Below are positions 42,526 through 54,117 of a DNA stretch of 64,000 bases, piece by piece (the stretch's first letter is position 1; every line of letters starts with the position of its first letter). Position numbers and translations under genes: made by a program. Origin of the DNA: Phytopythium helicoides (taxonomy: Eukaryota > Oomycota > Peronosporomycetes > Pythiales > Pythiaceae); assembly GCA_024867545.1 (NCBI GenBank), contig JANFNE010000008.1, positions 682,001 to 746,000 on the forward strand. The letters run 5' to 3'. The notes beneath the pieces were generated by a model. The model was not told where the DNA came from and did no database searches. It saw nothing but the letters and a program-made list of their open reading frames with translations.

Positions 42526-43698
42526 ATGGGTGGCAGCGACGCGAACGCCAAGGCGCAGCAGGCGCTCGGCGCCGAGGAGTACGTCATGCTAGCGCTCACG
42601 GTCACGCTCGTGCCGCTGTGCTACGTGGAGCTCTTCGGCGTGTCGGCCATGCGCGCGGCCTTCCCGAGAGTGGACGGCATGCCCAAGGCCGCGGACCTGG
42701 GCCTCTCGATCGCCACGGCCGCTGTTATCATCGCGCTGCGATTCTACCTGACCGAAGCCTTCAAGCCCATCGGCCGCCGGTGGCTCTCGCCGCGCCACCG
42801 CGTGCTCGAGGACCGCGTGCAGCGCTTTGCAACCGTCTTTTTCAAGTTCCTGTGCGTTCTGCCGGTGGGATGAGCACTTCGGAGCGCGACATGGCTAACC
42901 CAAGGTGTTTGTGATGCGCGCAGGTTCTACGTCGTGATCACCACCACGGGCTTCCTCGTGCTCAAGGATGAGCCGTGGTTCCCCACGGCGCTCGGCGGCA
43001 GCGGCGCCGTCGAGAACAGCTACGACACGCTCAAGGCGCCGCCGTCGCGCACGCTACGCGTCTACTTTCTCGTGCAGCTCGGTTACCACGTGCACAGCCT
43101 CGTGTACATGGTGCTGCTCTCGCCCATGCGCAGCGACTTCATGGTCAACCTCGTGCACCACGTGGCTACGGTGCTGCTCATCTCGGGCTCGTACCTGGCC
43201 AACTTTTCAGCCTTTGGCGCGCTCGTCGTCTTCACGCACGACATTGGCGACGTTACTGCTTGTAAGTGCGGTGTTTCCCATACGTTGACGAGCTAGCCCT
43301 CACTCACCCGCCCTCTGCCACTCACAGACGGAGTCAAGTGCGTCATGGACTCGGGCAACACCCCGCTCACGCTGTCCGTGTACATGTCAGTGGTCGCGTC
43401 GTGGGCGTACACTCGGTTGTTCGTGTTCCCCGTGCACCTGATCGCGACGTCCATCTTCACGCTGCCGCACGCCGCGCCGGAGGTGCCGGGCATCTTCAAG
43501 GACCCGATGAACATCATGCTGTGCATCCTCGTCGTGCTGCACGTGTACTGGTACTTCCTCATCCTGGCCATGGGCTTCAACTTCCTCAACCACCGGGTGG
43601 TCGAAGACATCCTCGAGAAGTGCAGCCAGCCGGAGGAGCTCCCCGCCAGCCAGGCCGTCGCCATCGACTCGGGCAGCCCCAAGCCCAAGTATGCATAG
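42526..43698 (+). CDS. TLC/LAG1-domain membrane protein, ceramide-synthase-like, copy 2
   Basis: Three exons, 42526-42851, 42924-43261 and 43328-43698, spliced at the same codon positions as copy 1 (donors GTGCGT, GTAAGT); 344 residues. The Lag1 motif reads 'NLVHHVATVLLISGSYLANFSAFG...VVFTHDIGDVTAY', so HH and HD..D are kept. Exons 1 and 2 are the same length as in copy 1 (326 and 338 nt). The C-terminal span 'HVYWYFLILAMGFNFL' and the 'VVEDILEKC' tail are also shared. Confidence 0.85.
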
Positions 43699-44174
43699 AG
43701 TCGATCGACGTAAAGCGCGGCGAGTGGAGCCGCGCAGCTATTGTAAAATGTATCCATGAGCTCACTTCAACGAGAACAAGCCCGCATGGTTTGGGCCGCT
43801 TCACATTTCCGTTACTCGTGGACCGCTCCACATTTCCGTTGCGTGTAGACTGCTCCAAACCAGCGAACCCACTGACGGGATGGGCTCCGCTCGAGTGCGT
43901 GGCAAAGGACGTGGCGTGCGGTACAGCAACACGAGAAACAGCTGTCGGAGCTGCTCGTTGAGTCCGCGGGCCTCCCTCCCTATCACTCACTCCCCAATCA
44001 ACGCCGCCAGCTCCGCTGATCGCGCGTTTCGCCCCGCCAACTCCGCGTCTGCCAATCGCAGCGCGCTCGTCAAGGACACGCGCCGAGATCCAAGCCCCGC
44101 TGCGGTGCGTGCGCTGGCCATTCACAAATCTGCCTCGCCACGTACGCGCTGCTGACGATTGACTACACTGAACC
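43699..44174. other. Intergenic between TLC copies 2 and 3
   Basis: A short imperfect tandem (CACATTTCCGTTACTCGTGG / CACATTTCCGTTGCGTGTAG) lies near 43803-43850. No gene seen. Confidence 0.4.
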
Positions 44175-45317
44175 ATGGCGACACAAATGCAGATGGAGCT
44201 GTCCCCCAAGGAGTGGGTTCTCGTGGGGCTCACGGCCGCGCTGGGGCCAATCTCGCTGCTTGAAGTCTATGACGTCGCCAAGATGCGCGACGAGCTGCCC
44301 GAGTTTGCGGTCGACCCCAACATGCCGCACGGCCGGGACCTGCTCGTGGGCGTCGCCTTGGCGCTTGTGCTCATCGTTCTGCGTCGCGTGCTGTCGAAAG
44401 CCTTCCAGCCCGTCGGCCGCATCATCCTGTCGCCCGACAAACGCGTGCACAAGGACCGCCTCGACCGCTTCGGCACCGTGCTCTTCAAATTTGCGTGCGT
44501 GTCCTTCCTGTTATGAATCCTCATACGGTCGAGACTAACATGTCAGCTGGATGCAGTTACTTTATCGTGGTGACCACGGTTGGCTACTACGTGCTCCGCG
44601 ATGAGCCGTGGCTCCCTCGCGCGCTCGGCGGGACCGGGGACGCGACCCGTGCGCTGTACACGGTGAACGAGGCCCCGTCCGACAAGTTGAAGCTGTACTA
44701 CATGATCCAGACGGGGTACCACTTGCAGAGCTTGCTGTACATGGTTTTCCTTTCGCCCATCCGCAACGACTTCATCGAGATGCTGCTCCACCACCTCGTG
44801 ACTCTCGTGCTCATAGTGGGCTCGTATCTGGCCAACTACTCGGCATTTGGCGCACTCGTCGCCTTCCTGCACGACATTGGCGACGTCTCCGGATGTGCGT
44901 TCGAGTGCTCTCTGAATTGGTGGACTCGTTCTTGATGCTAATGGCTTGTGCGCCGATCTAGACGCTATCAAGTCGGTTGTGGACTCGGGCAACGTGCCGC
45001 TCGTCGGCGTATTCTACGCAGGGCTGCTCGCGAGCTGGGGCTACACGCGTCTCTACGTGTTCCCAGTGCACCTCATCATGCCAGTGATTACCACCCTTCC
45101 CGTGGCCAACCCGATGCTCAGCACCGTTGCCATCTACCTCGCTGCCACTATGCTCGGAATGCTGCTGTTGCTCCACGTGTACTGGTACACGCTGTTCCTC
45201 GTCATGGGCTACGCGCTGCTGGTTAAGGGCAAGTCCGAGGACATCCAGGAGAAATGTATTGACAGCGACACGGAGTGTGACGACTATGAGACCACCAGCA
45301 AGCCCAAGATGTCCTAG
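44175..45317 (+). CDS. TLC/LAG1-domain membrane protein, ceramide-synthase-like, copy 3
   Basis: Three exons, 44175-44494, 44557-44894 and 44962-45317; 337 residues. Exon 2 is again 338 nt. The Lag1 motif is 'MLLHHLVTLVLIVGSYLANYSAFG...VAFLHDIGDVSGY', with HH and HD..D retained. The tail ends 'EDIQEKCIDSDTECDDYETTSKPKMS', acidic and then lysine-rich. It is the most diverged of the three; intron 2 has acceptor GATCTAG. Confidence 0.85.
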
Positions 45318-45588
45318 TCGTCGCGGAGTTTTGACATTGTAGACTCTGGTGGCAATACACTAGACGGTGATGCTACTTTGATGGCATGTACGCCCAGTTC
45401 TCTCGTACATTTTTCAGTGGATTGCGCCAATACATCTAGGTGAGTTGTTGATTGCAAAACCAAGGGATTGTAAGGACCGACGTTTGCGTGAGCGGAGTCA
45501 AATTTGCCCTCTCTCTCTCTCTAGCTGCCATGCGCGGCATGGAGAACTTTCAGTTCCCAATCCACCATCTCCAACAGGTGCTGCTATC

Positions 45589-46050
45589 ATGCCTTCCATC
45601 CTGCCCGTAATTATACTGGCCAGCTTCATCTCGAGCTCCCTTGGTGACGGCGTCGTCTACCTGTACGATGCACCTTCAGAAAGTGGAACCTCTGAGAGCA
45701 AAGTCTTCTCCGTCGGTCCTGCGCAGCGCTGCTACTCATTCACATGCTTTGCGAACCAAGCCTCCGAGATCAAGTGGCGTGACATGCAGTCCAAGTCGCA
45801 AATTGTCTTCTACCGCAATCGAAACTGCCGTGACAAGGCTCCTCTGGACCTTACCAGTTCCAGTGGCATCATGAGGCTCGCAGATTTTCAAATTGACAAC
45901 CAGGTGGAATCGATCATGATATGGGAGTCAGGCATCTATCCCACGAGAGGGCTAATTGACGTTTGCCCTGTTGAAGCTGGAAGCGAGGCTCTGCACATAT
46001 CGACTAACCAAACCTACTCGGCCACAACTAATGTATCCAGTGGAGATTGA
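45589..46050 (+). CDS. Small secreted protein
   Basis: 153 residues from the ATG at 45589. A signal peptide (MPSILPVIILASFISSSLG) precedes a compact domain with four cysteines ('QRCYSFTCF', 'RNCRDK', 'DVCPVE') and beta-rich 'VVYLYDAP' and 'QIVFYRNRNC' strands. These faintly recall beta/gamma-crystallin-like or cysteine-rich secreted folds. Two NxT/NxS sites occur near the C-terminus. A CT-repeat (45510-45524) lies upstream. Function unknown; secretion is inferred from the signal peptide. Confidence 0.6.
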   Translation: MPSILPVIILASFISSSLGDGVVYLYDAPSESGTSESKVFSVGPAQRCYSFTCFANQASEIKWRDMQSKSQIVFYRNRNCRDKAPLDLTSSSGIMRLADFQIDNQVESIMIWESGIYPTRGLIDVCPVEAGSEALHISTNQTYSATTNVSSGD

Positions 46051-47409
46051 GCAACCATCGATCATTCCGAGTCATTGAGAAAGATCGCAGGCCATCCTTG
46101 AAGGAAACTTGCGTTGATAGTTGAATAGCACTCGTTCAAGTTGTTAACCACCGAGGGAACGGCACGAGCCCTCTCCATTTTCTCTGGCCATCCGATCAAA
46201 GCTGCCACTGGCACGACATGTTCCAATTGCATCACTTTCTTGAGTTGATCTTGTGGGAGCACATGTCTCCCAGCGCGTGGTTTTGCTGGAGTCTGCTAAC
46301 ATGACTCACGGGTGTCAGCATGACAAGACGCTGTGGTCTTGAGTATTCAAGCAGCGGCATGTGGAGTATCGTAACGATTTCAGTCTCCCTAGTCGCGTCT
46401 TGCTTCGGAAGCAAGCGTCGTACGTCAACCGGAAACGCTTCCAGCACAATTTGCAGGGTCCTTCATCTGAGATCCTGTTCGCTGCGATAACTTCCCACTT
46501 CATGGATTCGGACACGGCGGCCATCGAGCTTCGTAGGACAGCAAGGTATCGTACTTCACGGTCTCGACTCAGGGAATCCGGTGTACGTAGTGGCCAGCTT
46601 GAAGCCCAATACAAGCAAAAGATGCCTGTAGAGTTCGCATCTTACAGGCGTCGGGTCGGCGGTAGCTGCCGCTGGGTCTCCATGGGGGTGCTGGCAGCGA
46701 AATGCAGTCGCTTTCCTCCATCGAAATACGTTCAGCCTCGTGGGCGGGCGACGAGAGAGCACTTGACTGATTTGAATCTCAGTGCCATGATCATCCGGCT
46801 TCATGTAAGCGCGATGAGTGCAACTGGGTGGCTGTCAGCAAAAGTCGAGGTACCACAGCAAATCGAGTGCGTCGTGACACGCTTTGCATCCGATCGGAGT
46901 GGTAACAGTACCCACGACCGCGAGCAGTGCCACGATGTCTCTGGGACCGTCGAGGATGATTCGAAGCGCGTGCTCCCGGCGAGAGCGTCGCCAATCGACT
47001 GCGCTGTCGATCACCTCAACCTACTCGTGCGTAGCCGTGACCTGTGCCTCACACACTCCACCATCGAGTCATGAGTCATGCGTCGTTCGGCTGTCGGCGC
47101 CCGCTCCTTCCGCTCTGCAATCGCGTCAAGAAACCCGGCGGCCGATGTCGTACGTAGAGAGAGCCAAGCTTAGGCGGCGCATCCCCTACATGTACGAGGC
47201 GAAGCTGGCGATCGATGGCGCTGACCACTCTCTCGCCGGTCAGATTCGCCGCCCTCAACTCGCATAATGAGCACGAGATGTGCGCCGCCTGCCGCGTCTC
47301 GCGTGACGGTGGAACACGGCGTCACTGGGTCCTCGGTCTCCTCTGGTGGCGTGGCGCGCTTGACTCGCTGGGTCTCACTTCGCTCTTGGCTCCCTCCACG
47401 CCCGCAGCC
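46051..47409. other. Long intergenic stretch
   Basis: About 1.4 kb with one 237-codon plus-strand frame (46361-47074) of basic, low-structure composition that does not look like a real gene. The promoter of the START-FYVE gene presumably lies at its end. Confidence 0.4.
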
Positions 47410-49397
47410 ATGTACTACATGAACACCAAGGGCGTCGAGTACTCGGCCGCCGTGACGCGCAAGAAGAGCTCGCGCAGCGCCCGCCCCGAGGCCGCGAGCT
47501 TCGCAAAGTCGCCGAGCAACCCGGTCAACCAGAGCCGCACCAAGGCCAACAAGGTCTCGGGCCACGCGCCATCCTCGAGGGTGCTCGACTACGCGCGCTC
47601 GAGTGCCCAGGCGCTCGCCAAGCTCGCTCTCTCGACGTCCGCGACGTGGAAGCTGCTTGAGCAGGCCGAGCATGGCACCGAGGTGTACGAGCTCACGAGC
47701 GAGCCCCGCAGCGACGACTACTACCTCGTGCGGGCGGTCGCCACGGTCGACGGCACGGTCGACGACGTGCTCGGCATGATGGAGGCGCCGACGACCGAGG
47801 ATCTGGCCGACGCCGGCCGCATCATGTTCGGCAAGTACTTCAACGCGGGCGTGACGCTCAACAAGCTCACGTGCTCGACGCCGACCTCGGGTCCCGACGA
47901 CGCCTACGCCGTCCACTGGCTCAGCCTGCGCTGCGTCTCCAAGCTCGGCAGCGTCGACAACCACCGCGACGTGACGGTCGTCAGCTACCAGGACGCCTTC
48001 GACTGCGACGGCGTGGACGCCACTCCGCGCCGCGTTGGCCGCATACCGCCGTCCGTGGACGCAACGGCGGCTCGCTCGTGGGTGTCCACTCGCTCGTGTC
48101 GACCACGCTCGCGGACGTGCCGCCGCTCCCCAAGTCGGAGGCCACGGACCGAGTCCACTTCCGCGACTCGGGCTTCGTGGTCGAGCCGCTCGGCCCACAG
48201 TCGTCTCGGGTGTCGCTGCTGTTGTCGCTGCTACCAGGATCGACGTCCGACAGCCGCAAAGCCGCCAAGAAGGCGCGAAAGTGGCTGCAACTGCTGGCGA
48301 TCGCAGGGGCTGCATCACTCGCGTCGACCGCCGCAAAGGAGAACCAGATCCGCATCAGCCAAAGCCAGCGACAGTCGTCGCAGCTCGCGCTACAGCCCGT
48401 GGCGCGGCGGCATTGGCGAGAGAGCGACCACTGCTACATCTGCCTCAAGGTCTTCCGCACCTTCCGGAGGTGCCACCATTGCCGGTTCTGTGGCGAGGCC
48501 GTGTGTGGAGGGTGCTCAGGCTTTGTCGACTCTGTGAGCGGTCTCTCGGTGGACTCCAACGACCCAAATTCGCAAGTGAGCAACAGCATCAGCAGCGGCG
48601 GTAGCAGCGGCCAGGAAGCTGATAGCAGCGAGAGCAAGGGGTCCGCAGTGATAAGAGCTTGCAATGCGTGCATGTATGAGCTGGAGCAGAAGCTGTCGGT
48701 CGCGCTGAGCCGGTCAGACCGCGTGAGCGCGAGCGAGAGCAGCAGTGGCGCCACAAGTGACAGCATCTCACTGAGTGCCTACTCGGTGGACCGAGATACG
48801 ATGAACAGCTTTGCGCTTGCGATGCCCGACTTTGACGACGTGCTGGAAGGCGACTACCGCACGGCCAGCGGATCAGTAGTCACACGGCGACCGCCGCCAC
48901 CGCCACCATCGTACCAGTTTGCATTGCTGCGACAACAACACCAGCAGCAGTTGCAGAACCACCAGCAGGTCAGGATGAACTGGTCGAGCTCCGACAGTCT
49001 GGGCTCCGCAATGCGCGGACTGCAGCAGCTAAACGAGTCGCTATCGAGCACCAGCAGCTCGCTCAGGTCTCACGGTGCGATGTTCAATACCAATGGAAGT
49101 ACTACGAGCACAGCTAACAGCCTAGCCACCACAGCACTCACTGCGGACGCCATGACGCTGTCGGATGTGTCGCTGTCCTCGACACTCCTACCGCAGCGCT
49201 TCGCGTCTTTCGACCTGTCCGAGGACGAATCGGACGACCACACCATCGACTATGACACAGATCGCAATGATATGATCCCGCTGGCGCCGCCCACGCGACC
49301 AGAGCCGCAGTTTGTCGTGTTCTCGGGCGCCGCAAGTGAGCCGACAGAGCAGCCTGCCTCCAAGCAGAGCGATATGATCCCGCTGCATCTCCCATAA
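47410..49397 (+). CDS. START-like / FYVE zinc-finger protein 1, one frame break
   Basis: The start is ATG 47410 (MYYMNTKGVEYSAAVTRKK). Residues about 65-280 form a START-like lipid-binding region ('WKLLEQAEHGTEVYELTSEPRSDDYYLVRAVATV', 'CVSKLGSVDNHRDVTVVSYQDAF'). A FYVE-type zinc finger follows: 'SDHCYICLKVFRTFRRCHHCRFCGEAVCGGCSGF', with the RR.HHCR signature and paired cysteines. The long Ser/Gln-rich C-terminus ends 'NDMIPLAPP...SDMIPLHLP'. The frame shifts once, at about 48045, between 'RRVGRIP' and 'VRGRNGGSLVGVHSLV'; the paralogue at 60663-63107 is continuous there. FYVE domains bind PI3P on endosomes; the lipid ligand of the START part is unknown. Confidence 0.7.
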
Positions 49398-49456
49398 GCG
49401 AATATAGTAGTGTTGTGATCTTGGCGTACGCGGCCTTACAGTGTAAGATGAAGTAA

Positions 49457-49628
49457 AATTGCTAGCACTCGCCTTCGACTCGCGGGTATGGCCGTGGTAA
49501 GCCCGGCATCCTACGATAAAAGACGATGACTGGGAGAACCCAGTGAAAATGCAACAATGCCTGAGTATACAGTGCTATCTGCGGGCAACGCTGAGCGCAC
49601 CTGCAGACACTTTGTGGTTCCTGATGTG
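49457..49628 (-). ncRNA. Candidate Fanzor omega-RNA / element right end, copy B
   Basis: On the minus strand this runs from the Fanzor stop to the shared edge GTGCTAGCAATT. It matches copy A almost base for base, with a few small indels. It contains GATGCCGGGCTTACCACGGC and then GAGTCGAAGGCGAGTGC. The flank beyond the edge begins TTACTTCATC, unlike copy A, so the boundary is well defined. The RNA role follows the TnpB/Fanzor model and is inferred. Confidence 0.4.
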
Positions 49629-50966
49629 TTAAGTTGGCGCTCGGCAAAAAACGTTAGGTCTTGGTTGACCACGGAGCATGTTGAGGAGAAGCATGAGCAT
49701 GTTCTTCGAGGCGTTGACGTCGCGGTTCACACTAGTACCAAAACAGCCATTGGATCGACAATGGAGCACACTATAAACCTTGCACATCCGCCATTCCTTG
49801 TCCGTGCTGTTCTTGACCTTGAAGAGGCGGAGACTGTACTGGTATTCTAGCCGCCGGTGGCAACGTGAGTGAAGCTTGCTGGTGCGAAACTCACCAATTG
49901 GCTGTACACAACAGTAGTTTCTCAATGTGTGCTCGAGTCTTTTGACCGGCCCCGCGGGGCACTTCTTGATGAGTCCAGAGTTATCGGTATTGCTCCAATC
50001 TCCAAATCCAACCACCGTTCGCCTGCCTGCTTGCTGGGTCAGTCTCCGGCAGAGTTCATGTAGCTTCTTCTGCGCAAAGATGTACCGTTCAAAACGCAGG
50101 TTGCGGAATCCCTTCGCCCGTGAAAATCCTAGCAGGTTTTCCATACGTGTACGTTCCAGCAGCTCGAGCGACGCGGTCTTCTTCGACGGCATCTGACGCT
50201 CGGCCGCCAAAATGTCGGGACGCCGCTCCTTCCAGCAAGCTATCTTCTGGTTGCTCTTGTGGTAGCGAGCATCCTCGTAGAACTCACGAGAAGAGCAGTG
50301 GATAGTCTCGCCGTCCTGGCTGGTTGCTACAAACAGATCTCGTCTGCCAGGATCTAGGCCCCACATGACATCGTAGTCTTCTTCCCGAAGTGGGCGGTCT
50401 GTTGCCGGATGGGTTTTCCGCATGACAATACTGACAGCCTTTCCGTCCGTCACGATCTCTCCTGCGAACTTCTTGTTGGCTGTTTCAAACTTCTCGATAT
50501 TGAAGAGACTGTGCCACCAATCGTCTGCGACAGCATTCCAATCGTCGCCTTGAGGAGGCACGCGAACACCAGCACGTAGAAGTAGGCTGTGGAGCCCCGT
50601 CTTGCACATCTTGAAGTGCGAGCACTTGAACCCATTCTTTGTCGGCAGGAGACTGAACGTGCGGATCTCTGGGATGTCCTGTCGATGCTGAAACCGGCGA
50701 TTCCTCTCCTCAATGTCGGTCAGAATCATGTAGGTGAGAGGAAGCAATCTGTAAGCCTCGTCGGACAAGTAGACGCTCGCGTTGCGCGGGATCTGCTCTC
50801 GCCAAGCCTGCACCTCGGTATCGTTGCCGTTGTAGACAGGGTCCAGGATGCTCTTGATCATGACGTAGGCCTCAGCACCATTCAAGTCATAGACCCGCTT
50901 GATGTGACGGTGAAAGCGACGGTAGAAGTTGCGTACGATCGCGTTCTTGGTGTTAGTGGCCATCAT
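49629..50966 (-). pseudogene. Fanzor (eukaryotic TnpB-like nuclease), N-terminally deleted, copy B
   Basis: 445 residues open from 'MMATNTKNAIVRNFYRRFHRHIK', equal to residue 209 of copy A. The upstream coding part is gone: the 5' leader joins directly to the region equal to A 17036, in another frame. RuvC-I ('MWGLDPGRRDLFVATSQDG') and RuvC-III ('GTSVNRDVNASKNML') are both in frame, unlike copy A. A 6-residue in-frame loss occurs at 'LELLERTRMENLLGF'. The basic nuclear-localisation region and the N-terminal recognition part are missing, so RNA/DNA binding is probably lost. 'TSKLHSRCH' has His where a zinc-ribbon Cys is expected. Confidence 0.8.
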
Positions 50967-51477
50967 TTGGGCTGCGTTCTGCAGCCACCCAGCGGTAATC
51001 TGCCGGTTGCTTGCACGTCGAGCGTCTTCACCTCGCCAAGTGTTGTACAGCGTGACTGATTGTTGGAATGCAGGAGACCCGAGTGTGGAGTTGGCGTTGC
51101 AAACACACGACAGGCATCTGTAGAAGAAGACCTGGTTGAGTGGCTACGAAGTGTCAATGCAGTGCTGTTGTCATCGCTGGGGAGGCATCGCGCAACCCGC
51201 TAGAAGCTGATGAACTGCGCTGCCAGCTTGTCAATTGGGCAGTACCGTAACGACAGGTTTATTTAGTTTCACGTCTCCTTTTGCCACGTTTTCCGGTTGA
51301 GTGAGAGTTTATGTCGATCGTTGTGCTGAGAAGGGTGAATGCAGAAATGGAGGGTTTTGTGGCCATCTACCACAGCGCCAATGCCGGGTACCCCGGCCAT
51401 TTAACTGTAGAAGACCTCGGACTCTTGCTTTGTAGAGCCTCAGCGATAGATTGCGTGGCTTGTGATGTCAATAGCGA

Positions 51478-51912
51478 ATGCTGCTAGGTAGAACCCGGTC
51501 CCCACAAGATGGACGCTACCGTGCTGCATTCCGATTGGCACTACATGTAATGAGAAATTGCTTTCAAGCACCAAACAATAGTTTCACCACAATAATAGTG
51601 GCGAAGAGTCTTCATGACATTATTGTGAGGGATGCGGAGTGTTTGAAAAGATATGAGCTGTCGCCACTCCAGGATGATGAGATCGACGATGAAGAGCTCC
51701 TAAGTTTGCATGGATTGCTATTCGTAGATGCACCAACAACCTTCATTCGAGCGATTGCTGGGGGCCATTTCGGGTTCTTCTTGCCGATAAAAACGATCTG
51801 TTGTCCATTTCAATGCTCAGCTCAGGTTTGTGCACTGACGAAATGGCCAGATCTCTACAACCACGTACATTTCAGTGATGGGATGCCACTCGTATTTTCA
51901 CATGATCTGTAG
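51478..51912 (+). CDS. Small hypothetical frame upstream of the ankyrin copy (block B)
   Basis: 144 residues, same strand as and 258 bp before the ankyrin pseudogene. It contains 'RDAECLKRYELSPLQDDEIDDEELLSLHGLLFVDAPTTFI'; its counterpart in block A (15703-15924) is shorter. Conservation between copies may only reflect recent duplication. No family recognised. Confidence 0.3.
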   Translation: MLLGRTRSPQDGRYRAAFRLALHVMRNCFQAPNNSFTTIIVAKSLHDIIVRDAECLKRYELSPLQDDEIDDEELLSLHGLLFVDAPTTFIRAIAGGHFGFFLPIKTICCPFQCSAQVCALTKWPDLYNHVHFSDGMPLVFSHDL

Positions 51913-52169
51913 TTTTGTGAATTTCTTCAACACGCCCTGCAGTGAGTGAGGAGTGCATTGCAAGTTGGAAGGACAACTTGCCCACAATGCCACCAGGTTG
52001 AAGCTCTCCCTGTCAAATGTGTGAAAACCGGAATCATATCGGTACCCGTGGGTTGATGAAAATCAACCCAGGTTTGAACTGAACGAACTGAGTCATCACG
52101 TCTCGCATTTTGCAGCCGAAGCGTGTTTTCGAACTGAGTACCAGTTGACAAAGTTCCCCCTCCTGCAAA

Positions 52170-53569
52170 ATGCTCGACGCCCCGCTGCTGACGAGTGTCA
52201 GTGTCGTGTGTCGCTCCAAGCCACAGGTTTGCGGCGAGAATGCAGTGGTTTTGCTCATCGAGTCGTTTCTGGACCCCACTCCGCTTTGGACGGTCGTGAA
52301 AGCGACGACTCCAAGAGCCTCGAGCATGTTGGACGCGCTCCCGGGTCAGCTTCGATTGTTAAAGCGGATTGCTGCACGGGAAGAAGCAACCACAAGCATC
52401 GATCCATACTTGAAGCAAAAACGTTTTTCAGACGCTTTGGAAAACGCTTTTCAATGTCGACGTACTGCCATCGTCAAGTGGCTCGTCGAAGAGTACCTGC
52501 CAACCGGAGTCATATATCCTCGAGAGTACTTCTTCGGCAATCTGGAGCTTCTTCAGTGGATGCACGAGCATCATGCCAACCGTTTGACGGAAAGGGGTAT
52601 AATGTTCCCGTCAATCGCTGTTATTCTGGCGGTGACATACTTGCTGAGAACGGCCAGCTCGAGATTATCCAACAGCTACATGACCTCGGACTCCATTTTT
52701 GTACTCATGGAGCGATCGATTATGCGGCTCGTAGTGGGCATCTCGATGTTGTACAGTGGCTGCACACGAATCGGAAAGAAGGCTGCACTAAGTTTGCAAT
52801 GGACTATGCTGCTGGAGGAAACCATTTGAATGTGGTGAAATGGCTCCACAACAACAGAAGTGAAGGGTGCACCACGCGAGCAATGGACGCCGCGGCTTCG
52901 AACGGCCACTTGGAAGTTGTGCGATGGCTTCACGCCAACCGCTCAGAAGGCTGCACTGTGAGTGCGATGAATGATGCTACAAGAAACGGTCATTTAGCTG
53001 TAGTCAAGTGGTTGCACGAGAATCGCTCGGAAGGATGCACAGCGGCTGCAATGGATAGAGCTGCTGAAGCTGGACATCTCGACATGCTAAAGTTTCTGCA
53101 TGAACACCGTAGCGAAGGATTCACGAGCAATGCAATGACTGGTGCAGCAAAGAGGGGTCATATCGAAGTAGTGAAGTGGCTCCACTTGGATTGCGGGGAC
53201 AAACTCACTTTGAAAGCTGTGCAAGAGGCTGCAACGGGAGGGCATGCTGAACTTCTGAAATGGCTTTTGCAGCAACATCTTGAATTAGAGATTGATTCTG
53301 CAGCGGTGGATCTAATGTTTCTGCGCTGCCCTCTCGAAATCGCGATGCAGCTCTACGAGGATGGTCGCTTCGTATGGGGAGAAAGAGCTGTGCAATTTGG
53401 TCTCTTGTACAGAGCTGTGGAGGCTTCATGCTGGATGTGGAGTAAGAAGCCGGAGGACATGAGAGCTTCATTAGAGAGTCGCTTTAACTTCTTTCAGAGC
53501 AGAGCATTTGAAAAGATCCAAGACGCAATAGCACCAGGGTGGCGAGATCGAATGGTGTGCACGAAATGA
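52170..53569 (+). pseudogene. Ankyrin-repeat protein, broken copy (block B)
   Basis: The leader MLDAPLLTSVSVVCRSKPQVCGE starts at 52170 and follows copy A to 'MHEHHANRL'. Several hundred bp are then missing and the frame changes. From 'NRCYSGGDILAENGQLEIIQQ' on, the regular repeats continue to 53569 ('GHLEVVRWLHANRSEGCTVSAMN...'). The end is truncated ('WRDRMVCTK'), where copy A goes on for about 30 residues. The break makes an ordinary protein unlikely. Confidence 0.7.
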
Positions 53570-54117
53570 ATGCACCGATCATGCTTTAGAGCTCCACATG
53601 GGATGGAGAAGCAAGAGAGTTAAGAAATGTGAGTCTGGTTTTCACGACATTGAATTGACTTTCGTGGGACGTTGAGATTTGGTGCTGGATGTGGAGTCAA
53701 TCATAGAAAATGTGCCTTTCACGCTGCATTCGCTTCATGACTACCTCTCCAATCGATTCGAATAGCTCACAACGATGCAAGACGCAATTGCACCAGGGAG
53801 GCGAGAACGAATGGTGCGAATGGGGCAAAGGAGTGAGCTGGGGGTAACGAATGAGTTTGAGCTCCAGCGCTATGGTGAGATCGTGAGAAGGTGGAGCAAA
53901 CACGTTTGAGCTTGAGAGACAACACAACTCTTCTCCTTTACGATGGATGAAGCAGCGCACCACAAGGTTGTTTGGCAGCCCATCGATTTCACTCACTATC
54001 GTCGCTTCTGGCGTCGACCCTTGACGACAGCTCTTGAAACCAAACCGTGGCAGCGAAGCTTGCCGACGCCGACTGGTGTATTGTACGGCAGCAACGATAA
54101 ACAACGTGTCCACGATA
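53570..54117. other. Intergenic within block B
   Basis: Shared with 13004-13450 in block A; it lies between the 3' ends of the ankyrin pseudogene and the C2 gene. No gene seen. Confidence 0.5.

Larger units (their letters stand above)
49457..51404 (-). mobile_element. Fanzor element, copy B
   Basis: Right end at 49457, left-end motif at 51374-51404; about 1.95 kb, shortened by the internal deletion that removed the N-terminal coding part. The right end lies 60 bp downstream of the START-FYVE stop codon. Left and right ends share an inverted core (ATGGCCGGGGTA-CCCGGCAT against ATGGCCGTGGTAAGCCCGGC). Confidence 0.55.

Noticed and set aside
46361..47074. 237-codon plus-strand frame
   Set aside because: Basic, low-structure composition, no motif, no conservation evidence.
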